Source: Spongiibacteraceae bacterium
Lineage (GTDB): Bacteria; Pseudomonadota; Gammaproteobacteria; Pseudomonadales; Dasaniaceae
Direction: 5' to 3'
DNA: 64,000 nt
Assembly: GCA_028280715.1 (NCBI GenBank)
Contig: JANQLG010000033.1
Span: 308,314-372,313, forward strand
Positions 1 to 8,611 of this stretch are shown here, one piece after another. How positions within the stretch are numbered: position 1 is the stretch's first letter; each line of letters begins with the position of its first letter. The translations under genes and the position numbers were made by a program. The notes under the pieces were generated by a model, which did no database searches, had not been told where the DNA came from, and saw only the letters and a program-made list of their open reading frames with translations.

Positions 1-179
1 AACTTGAAGACACCACCCACCACTACAGCCCAAAGCACAGTAACCCCAAGCTGGCTGCCGGTAAAGCTGGCTGTGGCGAGATCACCAGCCCCTACACCTG
101 TTGCTGCAACTAATAAGCCCGGTAGAAGAATTGCGAGTTTATTTGATAGTGTATTTGGCACTTTAACTCTCTCAGTCAT
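1..179 (-). CDS. Nramp-family metal ion transporter, N-terminal 59 codons (runs off window start)
   Basis: The minus strand reads an open frame from ATG at 179 to the window edge. The protein begins MTERVKVPNTLSNK and continues with a hydrophobic first membrane helix containing LLPGLLVAATGVGAGDLATA. This is the helix-1 pattern of Nramp/SLC11-type divalent metal transporters, inner-membrane carriers for Mn2+, Fe2+ or related ions. In classical members the metal-binding motif at this place is DPGN; here it is GAGD, as in a divergent branch of the family, so the metal cannot be assigned. The remaining roughly 350 residues lie outside the window. A plus-strand frame at 4-189 is its shadow. Confidence 0.75.
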   Translation of the reverse strand, partial: MTERVKVPNTLSNKLAILLPGLLVAATGVGAGDLATASFTGSQLGVTVLWAVVVGGVFK

Positions 180-235
180 ACCTGTTTAACGGCATGTTAT
201 GCGTTATATAAGTACAAAGGAATGTGTAACGTAAA

Positions 236-253
236 GATAATGACAATGAAAAC
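236..253 (-). promoter_or_regulatory. possible Fur-like box upstream of the Nramp gene
   Basis: Three adjacent hexamers, GATAAT GACAAT GAAAAC, resemble the repeated NATWAT units of a Fur site. The first matches fully, the second at five of six and the third poorly. It lies 57-74 bases upstream of the transporter ATG, where metal-responsive control would be expected. Low confidence, because AT-rich DNA produces such matches by chance. The rest of the 247-base gap (180-426) shows only an imperfect AT-rich inverted repeat near 364-391. Confidence 0.25.
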
Positions 254-426
254 ATTGAAAGGCACTACCAAAGGTTTTAGTAACGCCATCAAAAATAGTG
301 AGATAAAAATATTTATTGAATCTTATTTTTGTAGTGCTGTTGAAGCGCCACTTTTTTTAACTAGCTTTTAGCTTTATTAAAACTAAAAGTTGCTTTACTG
401 CAAACAAGTAAAAGCCAGTTAATGCA

Positions 427-663
427 TCACATGATGCCAATCAGATTACCCAGACCAACAAAACTTAACACTGTAACAATAGGAACCAATATCAATAATT
501 CGAAACTATCGAGCCCGCCTCTGCCGAGAACTAAAACATAGTCATTATTGGGCATACTTCGACGATCTGTGATGCGCCTGTTTTCGTTAGAATTAGATTC
601 TGTGAAGGCACCTAAACGGCGATCAACACCAGAGCGACGATTCCAAAAGATGTACTTTGCCAT
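427..663 (-). CDS. small Arg-rich protein with C-terminal membrane helix, unknown function
   Basis: A 78-residue product starting MAKYIF. The ATG at 663 is preceded by GGGGAG at about ten bases, which favours it over an in-frame TTG at 681. The first half is polar and carries two similar basic motifs, NRRSGVDRR (about residues 8-16) and NRRITDRR (about 28-35). The C-terminal 25 or so residues are hydrophobic and would form one membrane helix. The NRR-x(2-3)-DRR pattern resembles short Arg motifs near PilZ-type proteins, but there is no PilZ barrel. It sits alone between the Nramp gene and pgsA. I do not recognise the family. Confidence 0.6.
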   Translation of the reverse strand: MAKYIFWNRRSGVDRRLGAFTESNSNENRRITDRRSMPNNDYVLVLGRGGLDSFELLILVPIVTVLSFVGLGNLIGIM

Positions 664-791
664 TACCACATAACTCCCCAATTCTATTTCAATCTCTGAT
701 GATTTTTATTATCAATAAAATAGATAGAGTTCATTCTATGATCAAAAGTTCAATATGCCAAGAAGTTATGCACATGTTAATTTTTTTTATA

Positions 792-1358
792 TTAATCAGC
801 CTTGTTATTGCCGATTTCAAAGGAAGGCCAGGCAGCCCGGATATAGGCCACCATTGACCAAAGAGTCAGTATCGCCGCCAAATACAAGCTAATCACCCCT
901 ATATTTACTAAAAAGCCGCTCTTTTCTGGCGCAGCAGCCAACAATGCCAAGATAGAGGTGATCTGAAAGGTCGTCTTGATTTTACCGATGTAAGAAACCG
1001 CAACACTGGTACGCTTACCTAACTCGGCCATCCATTCACGTAATGCCGATATGACGATTTCACGGCCTACAATAATCACAGCAGGCACTGTAAACCACCA
1101 TATTTCAAAACGTTCGACCAACAGCACTAATGCAATTGCAACGATTAGCTTGTCCGCAACAGGATCCAGGAAAGCACCAAAGGGCGTTGATTGATCCAGC
1201 TTTCTGGCTAAATAACCATCCAGCCAATCGGTAATTCCGGCCAGTGCAAAAATGGCGGCGGAAACCATATAGCTCCATTGATAAGGTAAGTAAAAGATCA
1301 GAACGAACACAGGGATCAGAACTATTCTGAGTAACGTTAGTGCGTTTGGGACATTCAT
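792..1358 (-). CDS. pgsA: CDP-diacylglycerol--glycerol-3-phosphate 3-phosphatidyltransferase
   Basis: Makes phosphatidylglycerophosphate from CDP-diacylglycerol and glycerol-3-phosphate, the committed step to phosphatidylglycerol and cardiolipin, in the inner membrane. The 188-residue length is normal. The CDP-alcohol phosphotransferase motif is intact: D44, D47, G48, A51, R52, G61, D65 and D69 (DGYLAR...GAFLDPVADK). Several hydrophobic helices follow. It lies downstream of uvrC on the same strand, the common gammaproteobacterial order uvrC-pgsA, with a gap of 113 bases. The tRNA genes that often follow pgsA in this group are not visible here. Confidence 0.95.
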   Translation of the reverse strand: MNVPNALTLLRIVLIPVFVLIFYLPYQWSYMVSAAIFALAGITDWLDGYLARKLDQSTPFGAFLDPVADKLIVAIALVLLVERFEIWWFTVPAVIIVGREIVISALREWMAELGKRTSVAVSYIGKIKTTFQITSILALLAAAPEKSGFLVNIGVISLYLAAILTLWSMVAYIRAAWPSFEIGNNKAD

Positions 1359-1471
1359 GCAGTAATGCGGTGCCTTATTGTAATGATTAAGTGATGATGA
1401 TCTCGTCGGAGGTCTGACGCTTGACGCAAAGTCTCTTTGGAGCAGAAACCCTATCCGACATCCCGGCGATT

Positions 1472-3340
1472 CTAACTGTTATGTAGCGCAGCATATATAT
1501 CCAGTGCTAATTTTTCACTGATTCCCGGAATATTGGCTAAATCTTCAACACTGGCCGCACAAATCTCCTGTAAGCCACCAAAATGCCTGAGTAACTCCCT
1601 CCGTCGCTTGGGCCCAACTCCCGGAATGCCTTCCAGACGCGATTCGCGGCGTTTTTTGTCCCGACGTTGCTTGTGACCGGTGATGGCAAAACGGTGAGAT
1701 TCATCCCTGATATGCTGAACAAGATGCAGACCGGCCGTATCCGAAGGGAGTACAAACTCCTCACCCGTATCAGCTCTGAATAACACCTCGAATCCGGCCT
1801 TTCGCGTCGTGCCCTTGGCTACCCCGACGACCAATAAATCATCCATCTGTAGCTCTTCCAACACTTCTATGGCTTGCCTGACCTGGCCTTTGCCACCATC
1901 GATAAACAGGATATCCGGTATTGCTCCTTCACCGGTCTTGATCCGGGTATAGCGGCGCTGCAAAGCCTGCTTCATCGCCGCATAGTCATCGCCGGGAGTA
2001 ATATCAGTGATATTGAATCGACGATAGTCTGACTTTAAGGGGCCATTGCTATCGAACACCACACAGGAGGCAACGGTTAATTCTCCACTACTGTGGCTGA
2101 TATCAAAACATTCCAGTCGTTGTGGTAATTCGGGTAGCTTCAATGCGTCCTGCAGCGATTCAAAACGTTGTCTGATGGTTTGTTTATTGGCCAAATGACT
2201 GTTTAGATTCTGCTTCGCTGTTTCTATTGCCAGCTTCAGCCATTTGGCACGATTGGCTCGTACCTTCGCGTTGATTGATGTTTTACGGCCAGCTCGATCA
2301 CTCAGCGCCTGCTGTAATGTGTCACTATTCGAGGGTTGGTAACTTACGGCTATTTCTCTTGGTAATTCACGAGCTGAATCAATCAAGTAATACTGAGAAA
2401 TAAAAACCTCGATGATTTCCTGTTCATGCTCATCAAGATGCACTTTGGGAAAATAACTCTTACTACCCAACACTCGGCCATTTCTTACAAACAGTACCTG
2501 CATGCAGCACACACCTGCCCGGTAATCACAGGCAATAATATCGATGTCGCCATTTTCACCTTCAATATATTGAGAGGCCTGCACTTGTTGTAAGGATTGA
2601 ATCTGATCGCGATATTCTGCGGCCTTCTCAAATTCCAGAGAAACCGAAGCTTCTTCCATCTGATCTGCCAGCTCTTTAATCAACGATTTGTTTTTGCCTT
2701 CCAGAAACATCGTCGTGTGGCGAACCGCTTCCTCATATTCTGTTTTTTCAACCTTGTGAACACAGGGCGCACTACAGCGATTAATTTGATATTGAAGACA
2801 AGGTCTGGAACGGTTGTTATAAAAACTATCCTCACACTGCCGAACCTTAAATACCTTCTGCAAAAAACTCAGACTTTCTCGTACCGCACCAGCACTGGGA
2901 TAGGGACCAAAATAACGACCACTGCCCTTTTTGGCACCGCGATGAATAGACAACCTGGGATACTCATGCCCTGACAAATACACATAGGGGAAGGATTTAT
3001 CGTCACGCAGCAAAATATTGTATGGCGGCCGTTGCTCCTTAATAAGATTATGTTCGAGCAATAAAGCTTCAGCTTCGGTATTAGTGACAGTGACATGTAT
3101 GGTGGCAATTCGTTGCACCAATGAACGCGTTTTTGGCTCCAGCCCCTGTTTTCTAAAATAACTCGACAAACGCTTTTTTAAATTTTTCGCTTTACCGATA
3201 TATAAAATATCGCCACTGCTGGCATACATTTGATAAATGCCAGGTTGTTCCGTTACCGTTTTTAAAAAAGAACTGTGATCAAAACCTTCGGAAGGTTTAT
3301 TTAAAACGTTGTTTTTTTCTGTGGTAGCTTTGTCACTCAT
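1472..3340 (-). CDS. uvrC: excinuclease ABC subunit C
   Basis: Dual-incision nuclease of nucleotide excision repair, recruited by UvrB to damaged DNA. The 622-residue protein has the expected order: GIY-YIG nuclease near residues 32-110 (GIYQMY...ILYIGKAKNLKKR), a cysteine cluster around 180-200, a UVR domain that contacts UvrB near 205-240, the RNase H-like nuclease domain in the second half (ECFDISHSSGE, FIDGGKGQ), and C-terminal helix-hairpin-helix units (LEGIPGVGPKRRRELL, LANIPGISEKLA). It starts 8 bases after the alkB-like gene, so the two are probably cotranscribed. The first 30 residues are polar and poorly conserved, so the exact start is slightly uncertain. Confidence 0.96.
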   Translation of the reverse strand: MSDKATTEKNNVLNKPSEGFDHSSFLKTVTEQPGIYQMYASSGDILYIGKAKNLKKRLSSYFRKQGLEPKTRSLVQRIATIHVTVTNTEAEALLLEHNLIKEQRPPYNILLRDDKSFPYVYLSGHEYPRLSIHRGAKKGSGRYFGPYPSAGAVRESLSFLQKVFKVRQCEDSFYNNRSRPCLQYQINRCSAPCVHKVEKTEYEEAVRHTTMFLEGKNKSLIKELADQMEEASVSLEFEKAAEYRDQIQSLQQVQASQYIEGENGDIDIIACDYRAGVCCMQVLFVRNGRVLGSKSYFPKVHLDEHEQEIIEVFISQYYLIDSARELPREIAVSYQPSNSDTLQQALSDRAGRKTSINAKVRANRAKWLKLAIETAKQNLNSHLANKQTIRQRFESLQDALKLPELPQRLECFDISHSSGELTVASCVVFDSNGPLKSDYRRFNITDITPGDDYAAMKQALQRRYTRIKTGEGAIPDILFIDGGKGQVRQAIEVLEELQMDDLLVVGVAKGTTRKAGFEVLFRADTGEEFVLPSDTAGLHLVQHIRDESHRFAITGHKQRRDKKRRESRLEGIPGVGPKRRRELLRHFGGLQEICAASVEDLANIPGISEKLALDIYAALHNS

Positions 3341-3348
3341 AGCATTAC

Positions 3349-4023
3349 TTATATTACGTCATTTGCATTACATGACTTAAGCCTTTGATCAACGGGTGTT
3401 ATCTGACGAAAAGTGAGATTTATTCTTCCCTCAGTGACTTGCTTTAACTTGGGCACTTGATGGTGCCAGTATTGTTGGGTAGAACCTGCCATAACCAATA
3501 AAGAACCCGCTTCAAGATTCATATTAAAAATATTCTGACTTTTATCTTTATCACCTTTACCCTCTTTATTATTTACACGACGGCGAAGAGAAAAGCGGCG
3601 TGTTGCGCCAAAACTCAAAGAAGCAATGATGGGATTCTGCCCCAACTCAGGTTCGTCATCACTATGCCAGGCCACACTATCATTCTCATTGCGATAGAGA
3701 TTGGCTAATACACTATTAAAAGGCATTTGCAGAAAATGTTGTACACGATTTTTTAGCTCAAGCAAACAAGGGGTCCAAACTTTCGGCTGTAACTGCAAAC
3801 CTGAATAACTATAGTCAGTATTGATATCGCCGTACCAGGCGTTTAAGCGTGGAATCAATACAGGTTTACCATACATCTGGATAGTATCCTGATGCCAATC
3901 CACTTCATCCAGCAATCGTTGATAAAACAAATCTGGCTGTTCAATAAAATGTGTATAGTAGCGAATATCAGAATCAGGCAGATCAATGGTTTCTTGCGGT
4001 GTTGAAAACAGATTTTGCTGCAC
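3349..4023 (-). CDS. AlkB-family 2-oxoglutarate/Fe(II) dioxygenase
   Basis: Predicted to reverse alkylation damage (1-methyladenine, 3-methylcytosine) by oxidative demethylation. The 224-residue length and motifs fit the ALKBH2/3-like bacterial group rather than E. coli AlkB. The iron triad is visible as H120-x-D122 (WHSDDE) and H187 (YWHHQVPK), with the oxoglutarate-binding arginines R200 and R206 (GRINLTFR). Substrate-side residues appear as NLYRNENDSVAWHSD. It lies between murB and uvrC on the same strand, so this repair enzyme is probably cotranscribed with an excision-repair nuclease. A short Lys/Asp-rich insert near 152-162 looks like a flexible loop. Confidence 0.88.
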   Translation of the reverse strand: MQQNLFSTPQETIDLPDSDIRYYTHFIEQPDLFYQRLLDEVDWHQDTIQMYGKPVLIPRLNAWYGDINTDYSYSGLQLQPKVWTPCLLELKNRVQHFLQMPFNSVLANLYRNENDSVAWHSDDEPELGQNPIIASLSFGATRRFSLRRRVNNKEGKGDKDKSQNIFNMNLEAGSLLVMAGSTQQYWHHQVPKLKQVTEGRINLTFRQITPVDQRLKSCNANDVI

Positions 4024-4047
4024 GCTTTAGCTCCGACTTACTTTAAC

Positions 4048-5067
4048 TCAATAAATCACAGGCTCTATTTCCAATGAGACACCAAACCGGTCCTGAATAT
4101 CCTGCTGAATCGTTGTGGCAAAATCTATTACTGCCATACCTTCAGCAACCCCCTTATTAACCATAACCAAAGACTGTCGGTCGTGCATAAACAGCCCTTC
4201 GTTTTTATATTCTTTTCCTTTCCAGCCAGCCTGTTCCAATAACCAACCTGCAGCCAATTTCACTTGTCCATTGGGTATAGGAAACTGCACTAAATTCCTG
4301 TATTTTTCCGCTAATAGCTCGGCCTGTTCAGCATCGATGACAGGATTTTTAAAAAAACTGCCGACATTAGGTAATTGATTCGGATCGGGCAATTTACTTT
4401 GGCGAATGGCAATGACTGCCTCGGATACATCCATGGGTAAAGGCTCAGATATTCCACTTGTTAACAAATAATCTTTTAATGCCGGATAATCGCAGACAGC
4501 TTTAGGCTGATCGGATAATTTCAATGTAACTTCTGTAATAATAAATTTATCCTTGAGCTGGTTTTTAAAAATGCTATCGCGATAATCAAATTGACAATCA
4601 GTTTTCTTCAGTGTTCTCCACTGTTTTGTTTCTCTATCCCAACCCGTTAAGGACACAAAGAACTGTTCAAACTCAACACCATAAGCACCAATATTTTGAA
4701 TCGGCGCTGCTCCAACAGTACCTGGAATCAATGATAAGTTTTCCAGCCCGTAACAATTATTCTGTAGGCAATAAATCACTAAGCCATGCCAATTTTCACC
4801 AGCTGCTATGGTGAGCAGGGTTTTATCGTCATGATGTGTTATACCGCGAACAGCTATCTTAATGACAACACCGGGAAAATCTTTGGTCAGAACAACATTG
4901 CTACCACCACCCAAAATTAAAACAGGCAGATTTTTTTCTTCAGCAAAAGTTAAAACTTCTGGAAGCTGATCAGCTTCAGTCAAGTTATAGAAATAACGAG
5001 CGCTAACATTAATAGCTAATGTGTTATAAGATTTTAACGATTGATCAGCGGCAAAATTAACAGTCAT
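4048..5067 (-). CDS. murB: UDP-N-acetylenolpyruvoylglucosamine reductase
   Basis: Reduces UDP-GlcNAc-enolpyruvate to UDP-MurNAc with NADPH and FAD, a cytoplasmic step of peptidoglycan precursor synthesis. The 339-residue length fits type I MurB as in E. coli. FAD-binding motifs are LGGGSNVVLT (about residues 51-60) and the run ending GAAPIQNIGAYG (about 115-130). The proton-donor serine lies in PNVGSFFKNP, and the protein ends with the conserved EIEPVIY segment. Its ATG overlaps the stop of the upstream phosphatase gene (ATGA), indicating translational coupling. Confidence 0.96.
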   Translation of the reverse strand: MTVNFAADQSLKSYNTLAINVSARYFYNLTEADQLPEVLTFAEEKNLPVLILGGGSNVVLTKDFPGVVIKIAVRGITHHDDKTLLTIAAGENWHGLVIYCLQNNCYGLENLSLIPGTVGAAPIQNIGAYGVEFEQFFVSLTGWDRETKQWRTLKKTDCQFDYRDSIFKNQLKDKFIITEVTLKLSDQPKAVCDYPALKDYLLTSGISEPLPMDVSEAVIAIRQSKLPDPNQLPNVGSFFKNPVIDAEQAELLAEKYRNLVQFPIPNGQVKLAAGWLLEQAGWKGKEYKNEGLFMHDRQSLVMVNKGVAEGMAVIDFATTIQQDIQDRFGVSLEIEPVIY

Positions 5068-5558
5068 AAACGATGCTGCTTAAGAATATGCTCTAGTAAA
5101 CCTTTACTGGCATCTTCAACTAGATCCAACACATGTTCAAAGCCATCACCGCTGCCATAGTAAGGGTCAGGCACTTCCTTTGGAGCATCTCCTAATAGGC
5201 TTAGATCAAGGGTGTAGTGTAAAAACAAGGCCAGCTCACCGGAAAATCTCGCAGGACTCATCGCTCGCAAATCATCGAGATTATTATTGTCCATGGCCAT
5301 AATAAAATCGTAAGTGTCGAAATCATTCACTATTACTTGCCTGGCTCTCAGCGCAGAAAGATCGTAACCACGATTTTTTGCTGCAGCTAAAGCTCTTTTA
5401 TCCGGCCCTGCTCCAAGGTGCCAATCACCGGTTCCGGCAGAATCAACAGCAATTAACTCCTGTAGACCTCGCTCATTAACCAAACTCTCGAACACACCAT
5501 GAGCTGTAGGTGAGCGACAGATATTTCCCAGACAAACAAATAAAACTTTTACTGACAT
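5064..5558 (-). CDS. low-molecular-weight protein-tyrosine phosphatase
   Basis: A 164-residue cytoplasmic phosphatase. The N-terminal P-loop CLGNICRSPT carries nucleophile C9 and phosphate-binding R15, and the general-acid loop is D131-P-Y. In bacteria these enzymes dephosphorylate tyrosine kinases or other proteins, often in polysaccharide control, but no kinase gene is nearby. The position between kdsB and murB is the same as in Pseudomonas (recalled gene order). It is coupled to murB by a four-base overlap. The physiological substrate is unknown. Confidence 0.93.
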   Translation of the reverse strand: MSVKVLFVCLGNICRSPTAHGVFESLVNERGLQELIAVDSAGTGDWHLGAGPDKRALAAAKNRGYDLSALRARQVIVNDFDTYDFIMAMDNNNLDDLRAMSPARFSGELALFLHYTLDLSLLGDAPKEVPDPYYGSGDGFEHVLDLVEDASKGLLEHILKQHRL

Positions 5559-5613
5559 TACTTACTCGGCTCTTTATATACTCGGTTCTTTACAAAGACA
5601 CAAAAAATTAAAA

Positions 5614-6372
5614 TCAACGTTCAAACAAAGCACGTACCGCTGACAAGTCTTCTTCTGTATCGATACCAGTCGGTATTTGGCGACAAGCCTCTTCAACAGA
5701 AATCGCCACACCATTTTCCATTGCTCTTAACTGCTCAAGTTTTTCTGTTACTTCAAGCGAACTGGGTTGCCATTTTACAAACTGATGCAGCAATGAAACA
5801 CGGTAAGCATAAATCCCAATATGACGATAATACTTCGCAGTTTCAGGCAATCTCTTTTCATCAACATCAAAGATATCCCGCGCCCAAGGCATCGGCGCCC
5901 TGGAAAAGTACAGTGCCCTGCCCTGGCTATCCATTGTCACTTTAACCGCATTAGGATTAAACACCGTTTCAACATCATTAATAGATTCAACCAATGTAGC
6001 AATTCCCGATTCCGGACTGTTAGCCAAATTGCCAGCCACCTGATCAATCACTTCAGGTGGGATGAGCGGCTCATCACCCTGAACATTCACCACAATATGA
6101 TCATCAGCCAGTGACAACTTTGCTACCACTTCCTGCAAGCGATCAGTGCCCGACTCATGGTCAGCCGAAGTCATAATAACGTCACCATCAAACCCGGAAA
6201 CTGCATCAAAAATACGCTGATCATCTGTCGCCACAATAACTCGATCAGCCTGACTCAATAAGGCCTGTTCGTACACACGCTGGACCATGGTTTTTCCGGC
6301 AATATCCTTTAAGGGCTTACCCGGTAATCGGGTCGAGGCGTATCGGGCGGGAATAATAATTGTGTAGCTCAT
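5614..6372 (-). CDS. kdsB: 3-deoxy-manno-octulosonate cytidylyltransferase
   Basis: Activates Kdo as CMP-Kdo for attachment to lipid A. The 252-residue length is standard. Motifs include the N-terminal nucleotide-binding segment [14 protein letters not shown] (residues 7-20), [13 protein letters not shown] near residue 95, and the C-terminal [11 protein letters not shown]. It is downstream of lpxK, so CMP-Kdo synthesis and the lipid A 4'-kinase are linked. In many gammaproteobacteria a small Trm112-like gene sits between lpxK and kdsB; the 68-base gap here is too short for one. Confidence 0.96.
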   Translation of the reverse strand: MSYTIIIPARYASTRLPGKPLKDIAGKTMVQRVYEQALLSQADRVIVATDDQRIFDAVSGFDGDVIMTSADHESGTDRLQEVVAKLSLADDHIVVNVQGDEPLIPPEVIDQVAGNLANSPESGIATLVESINDVETVFNPNAVKVTMDSQGRALYFSRAPMPWARDIFDVDEKRLPETAKYYRHIGIYAYRVSLLHQFVKWQPSSLEVTEKLEQLRAMENGVAISVEEACRQIPTGIDTEEDLSAVRALFER

Positions 6373-6440
6373 TTAATGGTCACTTGTAATAATTGCTTGA
6401 TTTTTCACTGTCTCAAAATTAATGCTCAGTTAGTAAAAAC

Positions 6441-7451
6441 TCAATTTAAGTTGTGAAGCTTGTCCGATAGTGATGACAAAAAGTCCTGATCAAATTCAGC
6501 ATTAACTGGTAAATACCAATATTTTTCGTCATTAATCTGATTTTGCAATTTTACCGCATCCTTTTCTGTCATGATAACCGGAAAATCATCACCAAAATTG
6601 ACATCATCAGGAACAAATTGATGATGATCACTAAAAGCATGAGTAATCGGAGTAAACCCCAACTGGCGTAGTGTTGTAAAAAAACGTTCCGGATTGCCAA
6701 TACCTGCAACTGCATGTACCGTTCTATCGTAAGACCATTGCGAAATATCAAGGCTCTCGCCCGAACACAGTTGATGAAAAACTGACGATTTCAACTGCAT
6801 CGTAATCGTAGGATGTAAAGATCGAAAAACACCGTTATCCGCTCCATTACAAATAATGTAATCACAACTATTTAATCGCGAAGCAGGTTCACGCAGCGGC
6901 CCCATAGGTAATAGCTGTTTATTCCCCAGTGCTCTTTCAGCATCAACCACAACAATCTCGATATCCCGTTGCAGTTTGTAGTGCTGCAAGCCGTCGTCGG
7001 TAATAATGACATCACAGCCATATTCTGAAATTAACCGTTCACATGCCGCTGCCCGGTTGGCGTCAATCACCACTGGCAGCCCGGTTCTTTTAGCGATCAA
7101 CAATGGTTCATCACCGCAGTGTTTTGCCGATTTGTCGACAGTAACATCAAAGGGATAACTCGGTGCTTCACTGCCGTAGCCCCTGCTGGCAATGCCGGGT
7201 TTAAAGTCACTTTGTTTTAAATAGTTAGCTATAGCAATAACCGTTGGAGTTTTGCCGCTGCCGCCAACAGTTATGTTGCCTACAACGATAACGGGCACAG
7301 GCATTTTCTTTGAGGTCAAAAAATCCTGCCGGTAGAGGTACGCTCGTAATGCGACAACAACCCGGTAAACAAGGCTCAACGGCAGAAAAACCAACAACCA
7401 TAAAGATTTTTTATACCAGGCGTCGACAAGGGTCTCGGCGAATTTGGACAC
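6441..7451 (-). CDS. lpxK: tetraacyldisaccharide 4'-kinase
   Basis: Phosphorylates the 4' position of the lipid A disaccharide precursor at the inner membrane. The 336-residue protein has an N-terminal hydrophobic helix (about residues 14-35) and Walker A motif GNITVGGSGKTPT (about 58-70). It also has the typical SRGYG, GDEPLL and DDGLQHY segments. The start is GTG at 7451. It follows exbD after five bases, so exbB-exbD-lpxK-kdsB read as one operon. In Francisella and other bacteria an lpxK neighbour is the MsbA flippase; here the ExbB/ExbD pair occupies that place, as in Pseudomonas. Confidence 0.95.
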   Translation of the reverse strand: MSKFAETLVDAWYKKSLWLLVFLPLSLVYRVVVALRAYLYRQDFLTSKKMPVPVIVVGNITVGGSGKTPTVIAIANYLKQSDFKPGIASRGYGSEAPSYPFDVTVDKSAKHCGDEPLLIAKRTGLPVVIDANRAAACERLISEYGCDVIITDDGLQHYKLQRDIEIVVVDAERALGNKQLLPMGPLREPASRLNSCDYIICNGADNGVFRSLHPTITMQLKSSVFHQLCSGESLDISQWSYDRTVHAVAGIGNPERFFTTLRQLGFTPITHAFSDHHQFVPDDVNFGDDFPVIMTEKDAVKLQNQINDEKYWYLPVNAEFDQDFLSSLSDKLHNLN

Positions 7452-7456
7452 GAAAA

Positions 7457-7873
7457 TTATTCCGCCGGCTTTTTGGTGGTAAGGCTTAATTGAGAGAAGC
7501 CCAATTGACCTGCAGCATCCATTGCCGTGATAACAGCCTGATGCGGCGTTTTAGCGTCTGCAGTGATAATGAGTGGAATAGCTCTTTCGGTACCTGCTAA
7601 CTCATTGAGCGCTGCTTTCACCACATCAATTTTGTTAGATACCAGTGTTTTGCCATTAATCGCATAATTACCATTGGCATCAATTAGAATTTCTAATTGT
7701 TGCGGGAGCTCTGTCTGTTCTTCACCGGTCGCTTCAGGTAAATCCAGGCTGAGATGAGTTTCCCGAGTAAAAGTAGTCGATACCATGAAAAAAATCAGTA
7801 GCAAAAACACCACATCGATAAGCGGTGTGATATTTACATCAACCTGATTATTTTTTTGGCGTTTAAATTCCAC
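7457..7873 (-). CDS. exbD: ExbD/TolR-family biopolymer transport protein
   Basis: A 138-residue inner-membrane protein with a short cytoplasmic N-terminus, one membrane helix and a periplasmic domain. The helix contains INITPLIDVVFLLLIFFMVSTT-type sequence with the proton-carrying aspartate (D18). It would pair with the ExbB-like protein encoded just upstream to couple the proton gradient to an outer-membrane process. No TonB or TonB-dependent receptor lies nearby, and the position beside lpxK and comEC suggests an envelope role, not necessarily siderophore uptake. It starts with GTG at 7873, 26 bases after exbB. Confidence 0.92.
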   Translation of the reverse strand: MEFKRQKNNQVDVNITPLIDVVFLLLIFFMVSTTFTRETHLSLDLPEATGEEQTELPQQLEILIDANGNYAINGKTLVSNKIDVVKAALNELAGTERAIPLIITADAKTPHQAVITAMDAAGQLGFSQLSLTTKKPAE

Positions 7874-7899
7874 GAAAAATTAGCCTTTAAACTCTAACC

Positions 7900-8532
7900 T
7901 TAAATGACAACTTCTTTAACATCGACTTTGCGGTCACCATGGAGCGCATCCACCAATTTAATCGTTTCCTGCTCAAGGGTCACCACTACGGTATCGATAC
8001 GACGGGTAAAATAGCGATGCATGATAATCGCCGGAATAGCGACGCTAAGACCAGCTGCAGTGGTAATCAATGCCTCTGAGATGCCGCCAGCCAACACACC
8101 GGCATTACCGGTACCCTGCAACATGATTTCAGTGAATACTTTGATCATACCGATAACCGTACCCAGCAAACCTAACAGAGGCGTTATAGCTGCGATAGTA
8201 CCCAGCGTATTCAGGTATCGTTCCATATCATGGATCACCTTATTGGCTGCTTCCTGAATACTTTCTTTCATCACATCACGACCATGGCGAGAGTTGCTTA
8301 AGCCCGCCGCGAGAATTTGGCCCAGCGGTGAAGATGATTTTAATTCTTTGATTTTATTCGCATCGAGCTGATTACTTTTTATCCAACCCCACACCTTGCC
8401 CAATAAATTTTTGGGTGCGATTTTCTCAGAATTTAAAGCTATGTAACGTTCGATACAAATGGCTGCGGCTGCGATAGAACACAATATGATTGGCACCATA
8501 AGCCAACCGCCAGATTTTACCAGTTCAAACAC
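7900..8532 (-). CDS. exbB: MotA/TolQ/ExbB-family proton channel protein
   Basis: A 210-residue protein with an N-terminal membrane helix (GGWLMVPIILCSIAAAAIC), a cytoplasmic loop, and two further helices around GTIAAITPLLGLLGTVIGMI and ALITTAAGLSVAIPAII, the conserved ExbB/TolQ signature. It forms the pentameric channel that houses an ExbD dimer. The start is GTG at 8532, set by a strong GGAGG seven bases upstream. It heads the run exbB-exbD-lpxK-kdsB. TolQ is an alternative name, but no tolA, tolB or pal is present, so ExbB-like is safer. Confidence 0.92.
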   Translation of the reverse strand: MFELVKSGGWLMVPIILCSIAAAAICIERYIALNSEKIAPKNLLGKVWGWIKSNQLDANKIKELKSSSPLGQILAAGLSNSRHGRDVMKESIQEAANKVIHDMERYLNTLGTIAAITPLLGLLGTVIGMIKVFTEIMLQGTGNAGVLAGGISEALITTAAGLSVAIPAIIMHRYFTRRIDTVVVTLEQETIKLVDALHGDRKVDVKEVVI

Positions 8533-8611
8533 GAATCACCCTCCGAATGGTGGCAATGTCATAAGATAGTCATTCATTATTTTCCCGGCATTATACTCAA
8601 CAACCACCCCA

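Noticed and set aside
4..189. A 61-codon plus-strand frame at the window start
   Set aside because: It is the shadow of the minus-strand Nramp gene, whose protein is clearly recognisable.
180..791. tRNA genes expected after pgsA
   Set aside because: I looked for the TTCRANNC T-loop and a CCA-ending acceptor in the gaps and found neither.
6441..8532. MsbA or TolA partner for lpxK or exbB
   Set aside because: No such gene is present; ExbB/ExbD names are kept generic.
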